Shown here piece after piece: positions 1-6,614 of a stretch of 33,599 bases of DNA. Where the stretch lies: contig CAZZBK010000059.1 in the NCBI GenBank assembly GCA_964652155.1, positions 1-33,599 of the forward strand, read 5' to 3'. Source of the stretch: CAZZBK01 sp964652155. Its GTDB lineage: Bacteria > Planctomycetota > Planctomycetia > Pirellulales > PNKZ01. A model generated the notes under the pieces. The model was not told where the DNA came from. It was given only the letters and a program-made list of their open reading frames with translations, and searched no databases. The first letter of the stretch is position 1, and each line of letters starts with the position of its first letter. The position numbers were made by a program, and so were the translations under genes.

Positions 1-1
1 A

Positions 2-38
2 GTCCCAATTTGCTTCGCAGACTTCGCAAATTTGGGAC
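2..38. repeat. Hairpin-forming palindrome at window edge, kin of the 101-bp repeat
   Basis: Bases 2-13 (gtcccaatttgc) pair with 26-38 (gcaaatttgggac) with a single bulged base. The sequence continues into gggacagtcccc. The same wording (gggac-gtccc next to an A/T run) recurs inside the elements at 371-471 and 25223-25323, so this looks like a degenerate or partial relative. The element may extend left of the window. Confidence 0.5.
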
Positions 39-84
39 AGTCCCCGTCGGTTTTAGGACAGGCACATAGCAGCGTAGAACCAAG

Positions 85-168
85 TGCGCGAGAGAGGATT
101 TGAACCTCCATGAGATTGCTCTCGCCAGCCCCTCAAGCTGGTGCGTCTGCCAATTTCGCCACTCGCGC
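85..168 (-). tRNA. tRNA-Leu (anticodon GAG)
   Basis: Read on the minus strand this folds as a class II tRNA. The acceptor stem GCGCGAG (168-162) pairs with CTCGCGC (92-86), followed by discriminator A at 85. The D-arm contains the AATTGGCAG loop. The anticodon stem CCAGC/GCTGG holds loop TTGAGGG, so the anticodon is GAG and reads CUC leucine codons. The long variable arm (GAG-AGCAAT-CTC) is typical of tRNA-Leu. The T-arm GGAGG-TTCAAAT-CCTCT has one G-U pair. CCA is not encoded after the discriminator, so it must be added after transcription. All parts are read directly from the sequence. Confidence 0.96.
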
Positions 169-280
169 GTGGGGGCAACGAGCCAGTCTGCTCATTGCGG
201 CGACACTGTCGAGTCTACATGGTTCCGCTCGGGGGTCAAGCGGCCCAAGGTGCTAAAGTGCCTCGATTACGCCATCGCAT

Positions 281-360
281 CCGAGCCGGGGACGTCAGTC
301 CCCGGATAACGTCGCGCATGACAGGGCCAACTTATCCGGGGACTGACGTCCCCGGCTCGG
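281..360. repeat. Perfect 29-bp inverted repeat with 22-nt loop
   Basis: Arm 281-309 (begins ccgagccggggacgtcagtc) is exactly complementary to arm 332-360. Each arm also contains the inner near-palindrome ccggggac-gtccccgg. The element lies in an intergenic region beside the next palindromic element at 371. It could form a very stable cruciform or RNA hairpin. No T-run follows, so it is not a standard terminator. Confidence 0.85.
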
Positions 361-370
361 ACCATCATTT

Positions 371-471
371 AGAGCGTCTAACAAAATGGCTGGGGACTGT
401 CCCAATTTTTCGAGGGCCGCCGAGAAAAATGGAACTGCCCCCCTCTCGGCTGCCATTTTGTTAGACGCTCT
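371..471 (+). repeat. 101-bp palindromic dispersed repeat, copy A
   Basis: The 20-base ends agagcgtctaacaaaatggc (371-390) and 452-471 are exact inverted repeats. The interior carries a nested imperfect hairpin (ggggactgtccc/aatttttcg against cgagaaaaatgg/aactgcccc). The reverse complement of 25223-25323 aligns without gaps, about 93 of 101 positions identical by hand alignment, so this is a mobile or duplicated element in two opposite orientations. It has no coding capacity. A REP- or MITE-like element moved by a transposase elsewhere is the natural reading, but no transposase is in the window. Confidence 0.85.
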
Positions 472-593
472 TAGACAAAAATACCAACACCGTGCGAGGA
501 CGTTTTGCTGGCCCTGGGCGTATCGGGGGAGTAATCTGGTAGCCGAAACGGGGACTTGCGTCTGTATTTTGCCACACGATCGAGGGTTGCTTC

Positions 594-1643
594 ATGCGTC
601 GCCAACTAATGAGTCTGCTCGTTCTGTTGAGTGGTTCCATCGTCATTGCGGCCGACGTGCCGCCCCCGACGGGTGCGACCATCGTCGCGCCGACCGCCAA
701 GCTTGAATTGCTTTACACGCGCAGCGCGCCGATCAAGGGGGGCTTGACCGAGGGCCCGGCCGTCGCGCCCGACGGCAGCATTTACTTCACCGACATTCCC
801 TTCGGCACCGACGGTGGCCTGATCGTGCGCTTCGACCCACGCACGAAAAAGACCTCGATCTTCACGGCCGACAGCGGCAAGGCCAATGGCTTGGTCTTCG
901 ATCGCGCCGGGCATCTGCTGGCCTGCGAAGGGGCCAACTACGGCGGCCGTTGTGTGAGCCGCTGGGATATCAAGACCGGCAAGAAGACCGTCGTGGCCGA
1001 CCGTTACCAAGGCAAACGGTTCAATGCCCCCAACGATATTTGTCTCGATCGACAGGGACGGATCTATTTCAGCGATCCGAAGTACCTCGGTGACGAGCCG
1101 CGCGAGCAGCCGTATCGCAGCGTGTACCGCATCGAGCGCGACGGCAGCGTGCATGAGGTGACCCACGATGTGAACAAGCCCAATGGCGTGGCGCTGAGTC
1201 CGGACGAAAAGACGCTCTATGTGGCCGACCACGACAACGGCAGCGAAGACGTGCGTCAGCCCCCCCCGGCCAAGCATGTGAAGATGGCCATTTACGCCTT
1301 CCCGCTCAACGACAAGGGGGAGGTCGCTGGAGAGCGCCGCACGCTAATCGACTTCGGCGACAAGAAGGGCTGCGATGGCATGACGGTCGACGCGAACGGG
1401 AACATTTACCTGACCGTACGCGAGGCCACGCGGCCGGGCGTGATGGTGATCGATCCGCAGGGGAAAGAGGTGGCGTTCATTGCGACCGGCGCGGCGAATC
1501 AAGCAAGCGACAAGGTCGTCGGGCTGCCAAGCAATGTCGAATTCGGCGTGGGGGACGAGTTGAACGTGCTGTACATCACGGTCGACCTGAGCTTGTATCG
1601 CATCACGCTCAAGGCGCGCGGCCATCATCCGCAGTTGCCGTAA
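594..1643 (+). CDS. Secreted SMP-30/gluconolactonase-like beta-propeller protein
   Basis: A 349-residue protein beginning with a signal peptide (MRRQ, then a hydrophobic stretch to about residue 20, likely cut after an Ala). It matches the SMP-30/gluconolactonase/LRE family, six-bladed propellers with one divalent metal that hydrolyse lactones or related esters. The expected metal-site residues are visible: Glu53 in TEGPAVAPDG, Asn147 in APND, Asn197 in KPNGVALSPDE and Asp261 in GCDGMT. Blade-like repeats of the type DGxIYFTD recur at about 60, 155, 205 and 270. The start has gagg about 8 bases upstream; a second in-frame ATG at 609 would shorten the signal peptide. It stands alone, with convergent genes downstream. 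Export suggests a periplasmic sugar-lactone role, but the substrate cannot be read from sequence. Confidence 0.9.
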   Translation: MRRQLMSLLVLLSGSIVIAADVPPPTGATIVAPTAKLELLYTRSAPIKGGLTEGPAVAPDGSIYFTDIPFGTDGGLIVRFDPRTKKTSIFTADSGKANGLVFDRAGHLLACEGANYGGRCVSRWDIKTGKKTVVADRYQGKRFNAPNDICLDRQGRIYFSDPKYLGDEPREQPYRSVYRIERDGSVHEVTHDVNKPNGVALSPDEKTLYVADHDNGSEDVRQPPPAKHVKMAIYAFPLNDKGEVAGERRTLIDFGDKKGCDGMTVDANGNIYLTVREATRPGVMVIDPQGKEVAFIATGAANQASDKVVGLPSNVEFGVGDELNVLYITVDLSLYRITLKARGHHPQLP

Positions 1644-1777
1644 TGGCGGCGGTGGACATGTGATTAATATCACGTTATTGATCCTCAGGTAATGAACTTG
1701 ATAGGCCGAGCGACGCGAGGCCGGTATTATCGGACTCCCTCTGGTCGTCCTACTTAACTTAATTACCTGAACCTCAA

Positions 1778-1850
1778 TAGCCGCGTGAGCGCGGCTAGCG
1801 AACCGAACGAAAACACCCTGGCACGACGGCCGTTAAGCCGGCGGCCAGGG
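1778..1850. terminator. Pair of GC-rich hairpins between convergent genes
   Basis: Hairpin 1 is TAGCCGCG (1778-1785), loop tgag, CGCGGCTA (1790-1797). Hairpin 2 is CCCTGGC (1816-1822) with GCCAGGG (1844-1850), enclosing CGGC/GCCG (1827-1830, 1837-1840). They lie between the ends of the plus-strand gene at 1643 and the minus-strand gene at 1904, where terminators are expected. Neither is followed by a T-run, so Rho-independent termination is not proven; they may be dispersed palindromic repeats. A separate inverted pair TCAGGTAAT (1685-1693) and ATTACCTGA (1762-1770) lies just upstream. Confidence 0.45.
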
Positions 1851-1903
1851 CGCTGCGGGACCGTCGAGGTGCGAGTGAATTCACCTCCACGGACTGCGAA
1901 CGA

Positions 1904-2098
1904 CTAGCGCGGCTTCCGCGGCGGCCTGCTGCCGCTTGGTTGAGTCGCCGTCTGGCCACGAGTTGTCTCGGCCGGAGATGTCACCCCAGGGACGGGTGCC
2001 TCGGCCGTCAAACGCTCCGTCAACATGAGTTGCTCATACTCGCGTCGCGCCAAGCCGACCAATGCGCGCAACGCATCCTGATCCATGCGCGATAACAT
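1904..2098 (-). CDS. Small 64-residue protein of unknown function
   Basis: I do not recognise a family. The start at 2098 is chosen because AGGAG lies seven bases upstream, the clearest ribosome binding site in this part of the window. The longer frame reaching 2290 would overlap the regulator gene and has unconstrained, Arg/Ser-rich sequence. The first 30 residues (MLSRMDQDALRALVGLARRE onward) look like an amphipathic helix pair. The rest is Pro/Thr/Ser-rich and ends in a basic tail (RPPRKPR). It follows the XRE-type regulator on the same strand after about 130 bases and probably shares its transcript. It could be a regulator partner or a short DNA- or RNA-binding protein; this is inference from position and charge only. 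Confidence 0.6.
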   Translation of the reverse strand: MLSRMDQDALRALVGLARREYEQLMLTERLTAEAPVPGVTSPAETTRGQTATQPSGSRPPRKPR

Positions 2099-2231
2099 GA
2101 TTGGGCTCCTGTAGAGCGAGCGGAAACACACGAGCGACGAGGGCAGAACGCTCCTTATCCCGCTTGGCTCGCGGCCTGCAGCCACACGAGCCACCTGTCG
2201 GAGCCAAGCGGGCCGAAGGAAGCACGCGGCT

Positions 2232-2762
2232 CTAGGTCTCGCGGTTGTACCAGTCGAACAGGCGATCGAGGCCCGAGACGATGCGGCCAAACTGGCGCTG
2301 CGTGCGACGCGGGTTGAGCGAGGTCCAGCCGGTGACCCCTTCGAGTTCCGGCATGACTTCCTTGATCTGCGTGATGAGCGTCTCGGCCAGGCGACGCACG
2401 GTCGCGTCGCGCGCGTGGTCTTGAATGGCCACGGCTGTTTTCATCATCCGCACCATGCGCGCGCGTTCGAGCACCGGTGGCGAGAGCGGGGCGTCGGTGT
2501 CGACCAGCAAGTCGGCCAACGGCACCTCGAGCACTTTCTGCCATTCGACCAGCCGGCTCAACGGCAGGTCGGTCTCTTCGTCTTCTTCGCGCCGCGCTTG
2601 CGCGATTTCGATTTTCATCAACTGCGCCACGCGCCGCAGCGAGCAGCCTTGTTCGTGGCGCACCTCGCGAATGCGGTGGTACACGCGACGTTGCGGGACG
2701 CCGCTGACCGTGGGTGGATTAAAACTTTCAAAACTGTGGATGCCGATTTCTGCGGTACTCAT
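2232..2762 (-). CDS. XRE-family helix-turn-helix transcriptional regulator
   Basis: A 176-residue protein. Residues about 28-88 form an XRE/HTH_3-type domain: RIREVRHEQGCSLRRVAQLM resembles helices 1-2 with the turn, followed by an Arg/Glu-rich segment and a closing helix LVEWQKVLEVPLADLL. Residues about 95-140 are helical and may dimerise; the C-terminal 35 residues are aromatic and basic. The start at 2762 has AAGGAAG about 7 bases upstream. It is followed on the same strand by a 64-residue protein. No target operator can be assigned; a 16-base palindrome at 3202-3217 lies about 440 bases upstream. XRE proteins with such extensions regulate toxin-antitoxin modules, phage or stress genes, but no partner is evident here. 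Confidence 0.75.
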   Translation of the reverse strand: MSTAEIGIHSFESFNPPTVSGVPQRRVYHRIREVRHEQGCSLRRVAQLMKIEIAQARREEDEETDLPLSRLVEWQKVLEVPLADLLVDTDAPLSPPVLERARMVRMMKTAVAIQDHARDATVRRLAETLITQIKEVMPELEGVTGWTSLNPRRTQRQFGRIVSGLDRLFDWYNRET

Positions 2763-3322
2763 GGGTAGCTTCCTTTTTCCGTGCCGATTGGCCGATCGAG
2801 ATGAGATGAGAAGAAGTGACAGGGAACCTGCGCGGCGCCGTCACGTGCATCGAGGGTCAATCGCATTGCGGGCATGGCTCGTCGCGACGAAGGGTGCCAT
2901 GACATCGGCCAGACGCCACGGCGAGACGGGATAACTTCGTCGGGTATTGGTTGCGAGAGCCGGCCTTGTGCTCGCAGGCGGATTGAGCCTGGTTTTTTAC
3001 CACACTCATGCGCCGCACGCAGATCACTCAGCCGTAAACAGGCCATCAACACGATTGCAGGGTCTCGACGACCTTCGGGTCGCCCAAACACAAACAACGA
3101 TCGCTCGGTCGTCAGGCTCCGCGGAGCTTGCGCCGTGAAACAGGGTGAGGCGTGATGCCGTGAAATCTAACCCACCGCATAATGCGTTGAGTTACCACCG
3201 TGAGTCAGAACTGACTCGTTGGCACAAGATGAGAAGCGAATTGCGTGCCAACTCGAATTATCGTAGGGCACGTAGCATAATGAAGCAAGCTTACCCCACG
3301 AAAGATAGGGTCGCGGCGCGGC
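2763..3322. other. 560-bp region without a supportable gene
   Basis: Open frames up to about 112 codons exist on both strands, but they overlap each other, have Arg/Ser-rich composition typical of shadow frames in GC-rich DNA, and lack ribosome binding sites. The region must contain the promoter of the regulator gene that starts at 2762. The only structured element I see is the short palindrome at 3202-3217. Bases 3140-3300 are less GC-rich than the flanks. Confidence 0.5.
3202..3217. promoter_or_regulatory. Operator-like palindrome GAGTCAG-aa-CTGACTC
   Basis: Perfect 7-bp arms separated by two bases, in a non-coding stretch between the end of the glycosyltransferase gene and the XRE-type regulator. 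The size and symmetry fit a dimeric repressor site. No promoter element can be placed around it, so binding by the neighbouring regulator is speculation. Confidence 0.3.
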
Positions 3323-4138
3323 CTACTCGCCCAACGCAAAGGCTTTGATCTTTGCCAGGTAGTTGGGCCGTTTCGGATCGATGGCCGCCGCCCGCTGCGG
3401 CACATACCGCTGACCGTTGGGCAACGTGGTCGCGGGTCCCAGCTGTTGCATGATCTTGTCGGCCAACTGTCCCGCCTCGCTCGCCAAACGTGGCGGGCGA
3501 ACCTCGACCTCGACGATCGGGTAACCTTTGCGGGTCAAATGTGTGAGCAATTCTTCAGCGCCCCCGAGCGTGAGCCAGCCGCGTGTGACTCGGCGATGCA
3601 GCAAATACAGGCTCGCCCGCACGTGGTGGGGCGACACTCCAGGGCCGAGGGGCAACTGCGGAATCCACCCCAGTGCGTGTCGCGGCGCGGTCTTGGCGAT
3701 GATGATGTCATGGCTCGCCGCCTGTCGCCAGAGCTTGGGAATCTCGTGCAAGTCGACCCGACAATCCTCGTCGCGAATCAGCACCATCTCGCCACTCGAG
3801 CGAGCCAATCCGGTGCGCACATTGGTCGCCATGCCCAGTCGCAAGGGATGCGATATGACCGTGATTTGCGGGTAAAAAGCGGCCAACTCGCGGGCCGCTT
3901 CGACCGTCGCGTCGGTCGAGCCGTCGTCGACCAGCAGCAGCTCGAAGCGCGAGGTCAACTCCGGCAGAATCTCGATCAATTGCTCGACGATTTGGCCAAT
4001 GACCCGTTGCTGGTTATAGACCGGCACGATCACGCTGAGCGAGGGTTGCAAGAGACGGTCCTTGCGAATAGGAGGAGGGAAAACGCGCAGGAGCACGCGC
4101 CGACACGCAGCCGACCCGGGGGCCCCTGTGTGTTGCAT
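3323..4138 (-). CDS. Family 2 glycosyltransferase (GT-A fold)
   Basis: A 271-residue protein. After about 30 N-terminal residues the GT2 domain starts with SLSVIVPVYNQQ, then FELLLVDDGSTDATVEAA, the nucleotide-sugar binding segment. VLIRDEDCRVD is the candidate DXD-type metal site, with DED in place of the commoner DAD. The GT2 core ends near residue 155. The remainder is specific to this protein and has no transmembrane helix, unlike dolichol-phosphate mannose synthases that carry C-terminal membrane anchors. The first 30 residues are Arg/Pro-rich, so translation may begin further in, nearer the SLSV strand. It transfers an unknown sugar from a nucleotide donor, probably for envelope glycans. 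It is a single gene with no sugar-biosynthesis neighbours, so the acceptor cannot be inferred. Confidence 0.85.
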   Translation of the reverse strand: MQHTGAPGSAACRRVLLRVFPPPIRKDRLLQPSLSVIVPVYNQQRVIGQIVEQLIEILPELTSRFELLLVDDGSTDATVEAARELAAFYPQITVISHPLRLGMATNVRTGLARSSGEMVLIRDEDCRVDLHEIPKLWRQAASHDIIIAKTAPRHALGWIPQLPLGPGVSPHHVRASLYLLHRRVTRGWLTLGGAEELLTHLTRKGYPIVEVEVRPPRLASEAGQLADKIMQQLGPATTLPNGQRYVPQRAAAIDPKRPNYLAKIKAFALGE

Positions 4139-4216
4139 CGGTTGCTAGCTGCGAGATCTTCAAGTCGCCGTGCCGACGCAAGGTTGTAGGTGCGGTAACG
4201 GACAGCAGCGTCCTAC

Positions 4217-4258
4217 GGGCCAAGCCGGCAAGTCGGCTCGAAACGACTTTGCTGGCCC
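4217..4258. repeat. Imperfect palindromic intergenic element
   Basis: GGGCC..GGCAAGTCG (4217-4235) is roughly complementary to CGACTTTGCTGGCCC (4244-4258), with a short loop gctcgaaa. It lies in the 240-bp space between the divergently transcribed glycosyltransferase and hisI. It is probably another dispersed palindrome rather than a regulatory site. Confidence 0.35.
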
Positions 4259-4349
4259 TACGGGGCCCCGCTCACCAGCACGCCTTGAGACGGTTGCAAA
4301 TGTCCCAATTCGAGAGAATCGTCTCAACTTAAGACACCCCGGAGGACAA

Positions 4350-4376
4350 ATGGTCATCCGTTTGGGTTTGGAATAG
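4350..4376 (+). CDS. Possible eight-codon leader ORF (MVIRLGLE) before hisI
   Basis: ATG at 4350 is preceded by GGAGG (4341-4345), the strongest Shine-Dalgarno match in the region. The frame closes with TAG at 4374-4376, one base before the hisI ATG at 4378. hisI itself has only weak SD-like sequence, inside this mini-ORF. The arrangement would allow translational coupling, with ribosomes finishing the leader and reinitiating at hisI. The peptide has no histidine codons, so it is not a classical his attenuator leader. It may instead be chance, with the GGAGG serving hisI poorly at long range. Confidence 0.35.
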   Translation: MVIRLGLE

Positions 4377-4377
4377 A

Positions 4378-4782
4378 ATGGCACCCATGTCGATACAGCC
4401 GCTCCAATTCCCCGACTTCTCCAAAGGCGATGGCCTGCTGCCGGCGATCGCCCAGGACGCCGACACCGGCGAGGTGCTCATGCTCGGCTACATGAACGCC
4501 GAGAGCTTTGCCCTCACGCTCTCGACCGGCCGTGCCGTTTACTTCAGCCGCAGCCGAGGCAAGCTCTGGCACAAGGGAGAAGAGAGCGGGCACTGGCAAG
4601 ACGTGCGAAGCGTTCACGTCGACTGCGATGGCGACACGATTTTGCTCAAGGTGTTTCAGCACGGCGGCGCCGCCTGTCACACCGGCTTCCGCAGTTGTTT
4701 CCACCGCCAGGTGACACCCCAGGGGGTCGAGATCATCGGCGAGAAAGTGTTTGATCCGCAGGCGGTGTACAAGAAGTCGTAA
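4378..4782 (+). CDS. hisI: Phosphoribosyl-AMP cyclohydrolase
   Basis: A 134-residue cytosolic enzyme that opens the adenine ring of phosphoribosyl-AMP to give ProFAR, the third step of histidine synthesis. Signature sequence is complete: VLMLGYMNAE, SRSRGKLWHKGEESGHWQ (substrate phosphate and base region), the metal-binding DCDGDT cluster at about 82-87, and the zinc cysteines in CHTGFRSCF plus the upstream Cys of DCDGD. It is the stand-alone HisI form, without the fused HisE pyrophosphohydrolase domain of enterobacteria. Two ATGs (4378, 4387) are possible; both keep the domain intact. It is not beside other his genes, consistent with the scattered amino-acid pathways of planctomycetes. Confidence 0.95.
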   Translation: MAPMSIQPLQFPDFSKGDGLLPAIAQDADTGEVLMLGYMNAESFALTLSTGRAVYFSRSRGKLWHKGEESGHWQDVRSVHVDCDGDTILLKVFQHGGAACHTGFRSCFHRQVTPQGVEIIGEKVFDPQAVYKKS

Positions 4783-4859
4783 CCCCATGCTCAAAGCTTA
4801 TTTTTACAGCAGCGTTGCTCGACTGTTTTGTGAGGTTTGTTTGAAGTAAACTGAAGTCT

Positions 4860-5138
4860 ATGAACCAGCATATCGATGCCATCTACGTCAACGGCGTGTT
4901 CCGCCCAGAACAGCCTGTCAACATCGCCGATGGAGAGCGTGTCTCGCTCACCGTCGCGGCCAAGTCGAGTGCCATTGACGACCTCAGCGATGTGTTCGAC
5001 TTGCTCGATACCGAGTTCATGGATTCGTGCCGAACACAGCCCGAATCGACCACCACGCTCGCAGCTCTACGTCAGAAGATGTCGGCCTATGCAGGCTCGC
5101 TGGCTGAGCTGATCCGCGTGGAACGGGACGAGGGTTAG
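4860..5138 (+). CDS. AF2212/DUF104-like antitoxin, partner of the VapC-type toxin
   Basis: A 92-residue protein whose first 35 residues (IDAIYVNGVFRPEQPVNI, then DGERVSLTV) match the DUF104/AF2212-like antitoxin pattern, a small beta-rich DNA-binding head. The remainder is acidic and probably forms the toxin-binding tail. The stop codon is one base before the toxin start, a typical antitoxin-first arrangement with coupled translation. The upstream 77 bases are AT-richer than the flanks and should contain the autoregulated promoter, but I could not place a confident -35/-10 pair. SD is weak (gaag 4 bases before ATG). Assignment depends jointly on the N-terminal pattern and the adjacent PIN-domain gene. 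Confidence 0.8.
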   Translation: MNQHIDAIYVNGVFRPEQPVNIADGERVSLTVAAKSSAIDDLSDVFDLLDTEFMDSCRTQPESTTTLAALRQKMSAYAGSLAELIRVERDEG

Positions 5139-5139
5139 G

Positions 5140-5595
5140 ATGGCGAGGTACTTTCTGGATTCGAGCGCGCTGGTCAAACGTTTCCATCTTGAGAACGGTT
5201 CCAGCGATGTCGAGGCGATTTTTTCCCATCCTGCGAACCAGCTATTCATTGCACGCTTGGCCTTGGTTGAACTCCATTCCACATTCGCTCGCTTGGTAAG
5301 AGAATGTGCGATCTCACCGCAAGACTTCGCCGACTTAGTCACACTGCTCAAAGCCGATGTGGCCCGTGGTCAAATCTCAGTCGTTGCCGTAAATAGCCGA
5401 CGCCTTGAAGGGGCAGCCACGCTGCTCAGCACGCACGGCGTCACGCATCCCATGCGAACGCTCGACGCGATTCACTTAGCGACAGCTCAAGCTTTGCATG
5501 CTCGACGTCCGCTGACGGGTTTTGTAGCAGCCGACAAAAAGCTGCTCACTGTTGCAGACCAAGCTTGTGGCCTCCCTGTCTTGGCCATTGACTGA
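5140..5595 (+). CDS. vapC: PIN-domain ribonuclease toxin, VapC family
   Basis: A 151-residue PIN-domain protein. The acidic metal-binding residues are present in order: Asp7 in YFLDSSALVKRF, Glu in LVELHS (about residue 46), Asp in RTLDAIHLATA (about 108) and Asp in FVAADKKLL (about 130). This set coordinates Mg2+/Mn2+ for single-strand RNA cleavage in VapC toxins. Length and motif spacing are normal for the family, with no truncation, so the toxin should be active when released from the antitoxin encoded just upstream. It ends 26 bases from the convergent tadC. The exact RNA target cannot be predicted. Confidence 0.92.
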   Translation: MARYFLDSSALVKRFHLENGSSDVEAIFSHPANQLFIARLALVELHSTFARLVRECAISPQDFADLVTLLKADVARGQISVVAVNSRRLEGAATLLSTHGVTHPMRTLDAIHLATAQALHARRPLTGFVAADKKLLTVADQACGLPVLAID

Positions 5596-5620
5596 CCGTC
5601 ATTTCAGCCGCGCTCGACCA

Positions 5621-6559
5621 CTACCGCTGCGTGCGGACGTCGGGGTTCGTGTTCACGGTGCCCGAGTTGTTGCGGAAGTAATTACGCAACTCAAGCCACG
5701 CCGGGCCCCAGAGCACGATCATCGCCGAGAGCAACAAGAGCATCACGGGAAACAGCATCTTGAAGCTCGCCTTGTTGGCGCGCTCGTCGGCCGTTTGCCG
5801 CTGATTGAGGCGAATGCCCTCGGTAAAGTCGCGGAACGCGCCAACCATGTTCGAACCCAGCCGCTCGGCTTGCGTGATCATCGCCGCGAGCGACACAACC
5901 TCGGGCGCGTCGATGCGCGCCGAGAACTGCCGGAACGACTCGGCGAGCGTCGTCATCTCGGCCTGGCGGCGGACAATTTCCAACTCGGTCCCCAAGTCGG
6001 GATGCGACGTAAACACCTCGCGGCTCACGTGCCCCAGCGCTTCATGAATGCCCATGCCGCCGGTCAAGCACATCGACATCATGTCGAAAGCGTCGGGCAG
6101 CGAGCGTTGGATGCGAAGCACGCGCCCCGAGGCCGAGAGCCGCATCCAAATCCAGGGCAACAAGTAAGCCGCCAGCATGCCAGCAATGCCGCAGCCGATA
6201 ATATTTGGCAACAGGTCACCTCGCTCAGAGCCGACCATGACGACAAAAATGGCCGTGACGACCGCGCTGAGCAACATGCCGCCAACGCGCAGCATGCCGA
6301 GTTCTTCAGCCGCCTTGGGGCTGTAATAGCCCGCCTGACGCAAGTAGCGCGTCAGATCGTCAGGCGGCACGACGATCGACGGCAGATTGTCGATGGTCGT
6401 CGGGGTCGAGGTTCCCATGAAAATGCCTTTTGAGACATCGGCGGCCAACTCGTTGCCGACGCTCGTCTGCCAGGAACGAATGCGATTGATGACGAACGTC
6501 GCCAAGCCGAGCAACGCACAGAAGGCGGCGAATGTCAGCAGATTGATCGTGGAAAACAT
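5621..6559 (-). CDS. tadC: Tad pilus inner-membrane platform protein TadC
   Basis: A 312-residue type II secretion F-family protein. An N-terminal membrane helix (LLTFAAFCALLGLATFVINR) is followed by two hydrophobic segments near 95-150, then the cytoplasmic T2SSF domain (SLPDAFDMMSMCLTGGMGIH, and AEMTTLAESFRQFSARIDAP near 205-225), and a C-terminal helix LLLLSAMIVLWGPAWLEL. TadC pairs with TadB to form the platform that the TadA ATPase turns or pushes during pilus assembly. It is the last gene of the minus-strand tad operon, 55 bases after tadB and convergent with vapC. Start ATG at 6559 has only a weak SD. Confidence 0.92.
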   Translation of the reverse strand: MFSTINLLTFAAFCALLGLATFVINRIRSWQTSVGNELAADVSKGIFMGTSTPTTIDNLPSIVVPPDDLTRYLRQAGYYSPKAAEELGMLRVGGMLLSAVVTAIFVVMVGSERGDLLPNIIGCGIAGMLAAYLLPWIWMRLSASGRVLRIQRSLPDAFDMMSMCLTGGMGIHEALGHVSREVFTSHPDLGTELEIVRRQAEMTTLAESFRQFSARIDAPEVVSLAAMITQAERLGSNMVGAFRDFTEGIRLNQRQTADERANKASFKMLFPVMLLLLSAMIVLWGPAWLELRNYFRNNSGTVNTNPDVRTQR

Positions 6560-6614
6560 GGCCGTCTCGAAGGTAATTCCGCGCGAGTCCAGAGAGCTCG
6601 TTCAGTCGCAGTGC

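Larger units (their letters stand above)
169..593. other. Intergenic region made mostly of repeats
   Basis: No convincing gene between the tRNA and the SMP-30-like gene. The short open frames here run through the palindromic repeats at 281-360 and 371-471 and have no ribosome binding site or family resemblance. Bases 472-593 should hold the promoter of the gene at 594, but I do not see a clear -35/-10 pair. Confidence 0.6.

Noticed and set aside
2763..3322. Several 60-110 codon frames
   Set aside because: Mutually overlapping, Arg/Ser-rich, no ribosome binding sites and no family resemblance.
5552..6433. 293-codon plus-strand frame over tadC
   Set aside because: Antisense to tadC with reversed-codon composition (Arg/His/Gln-rich).
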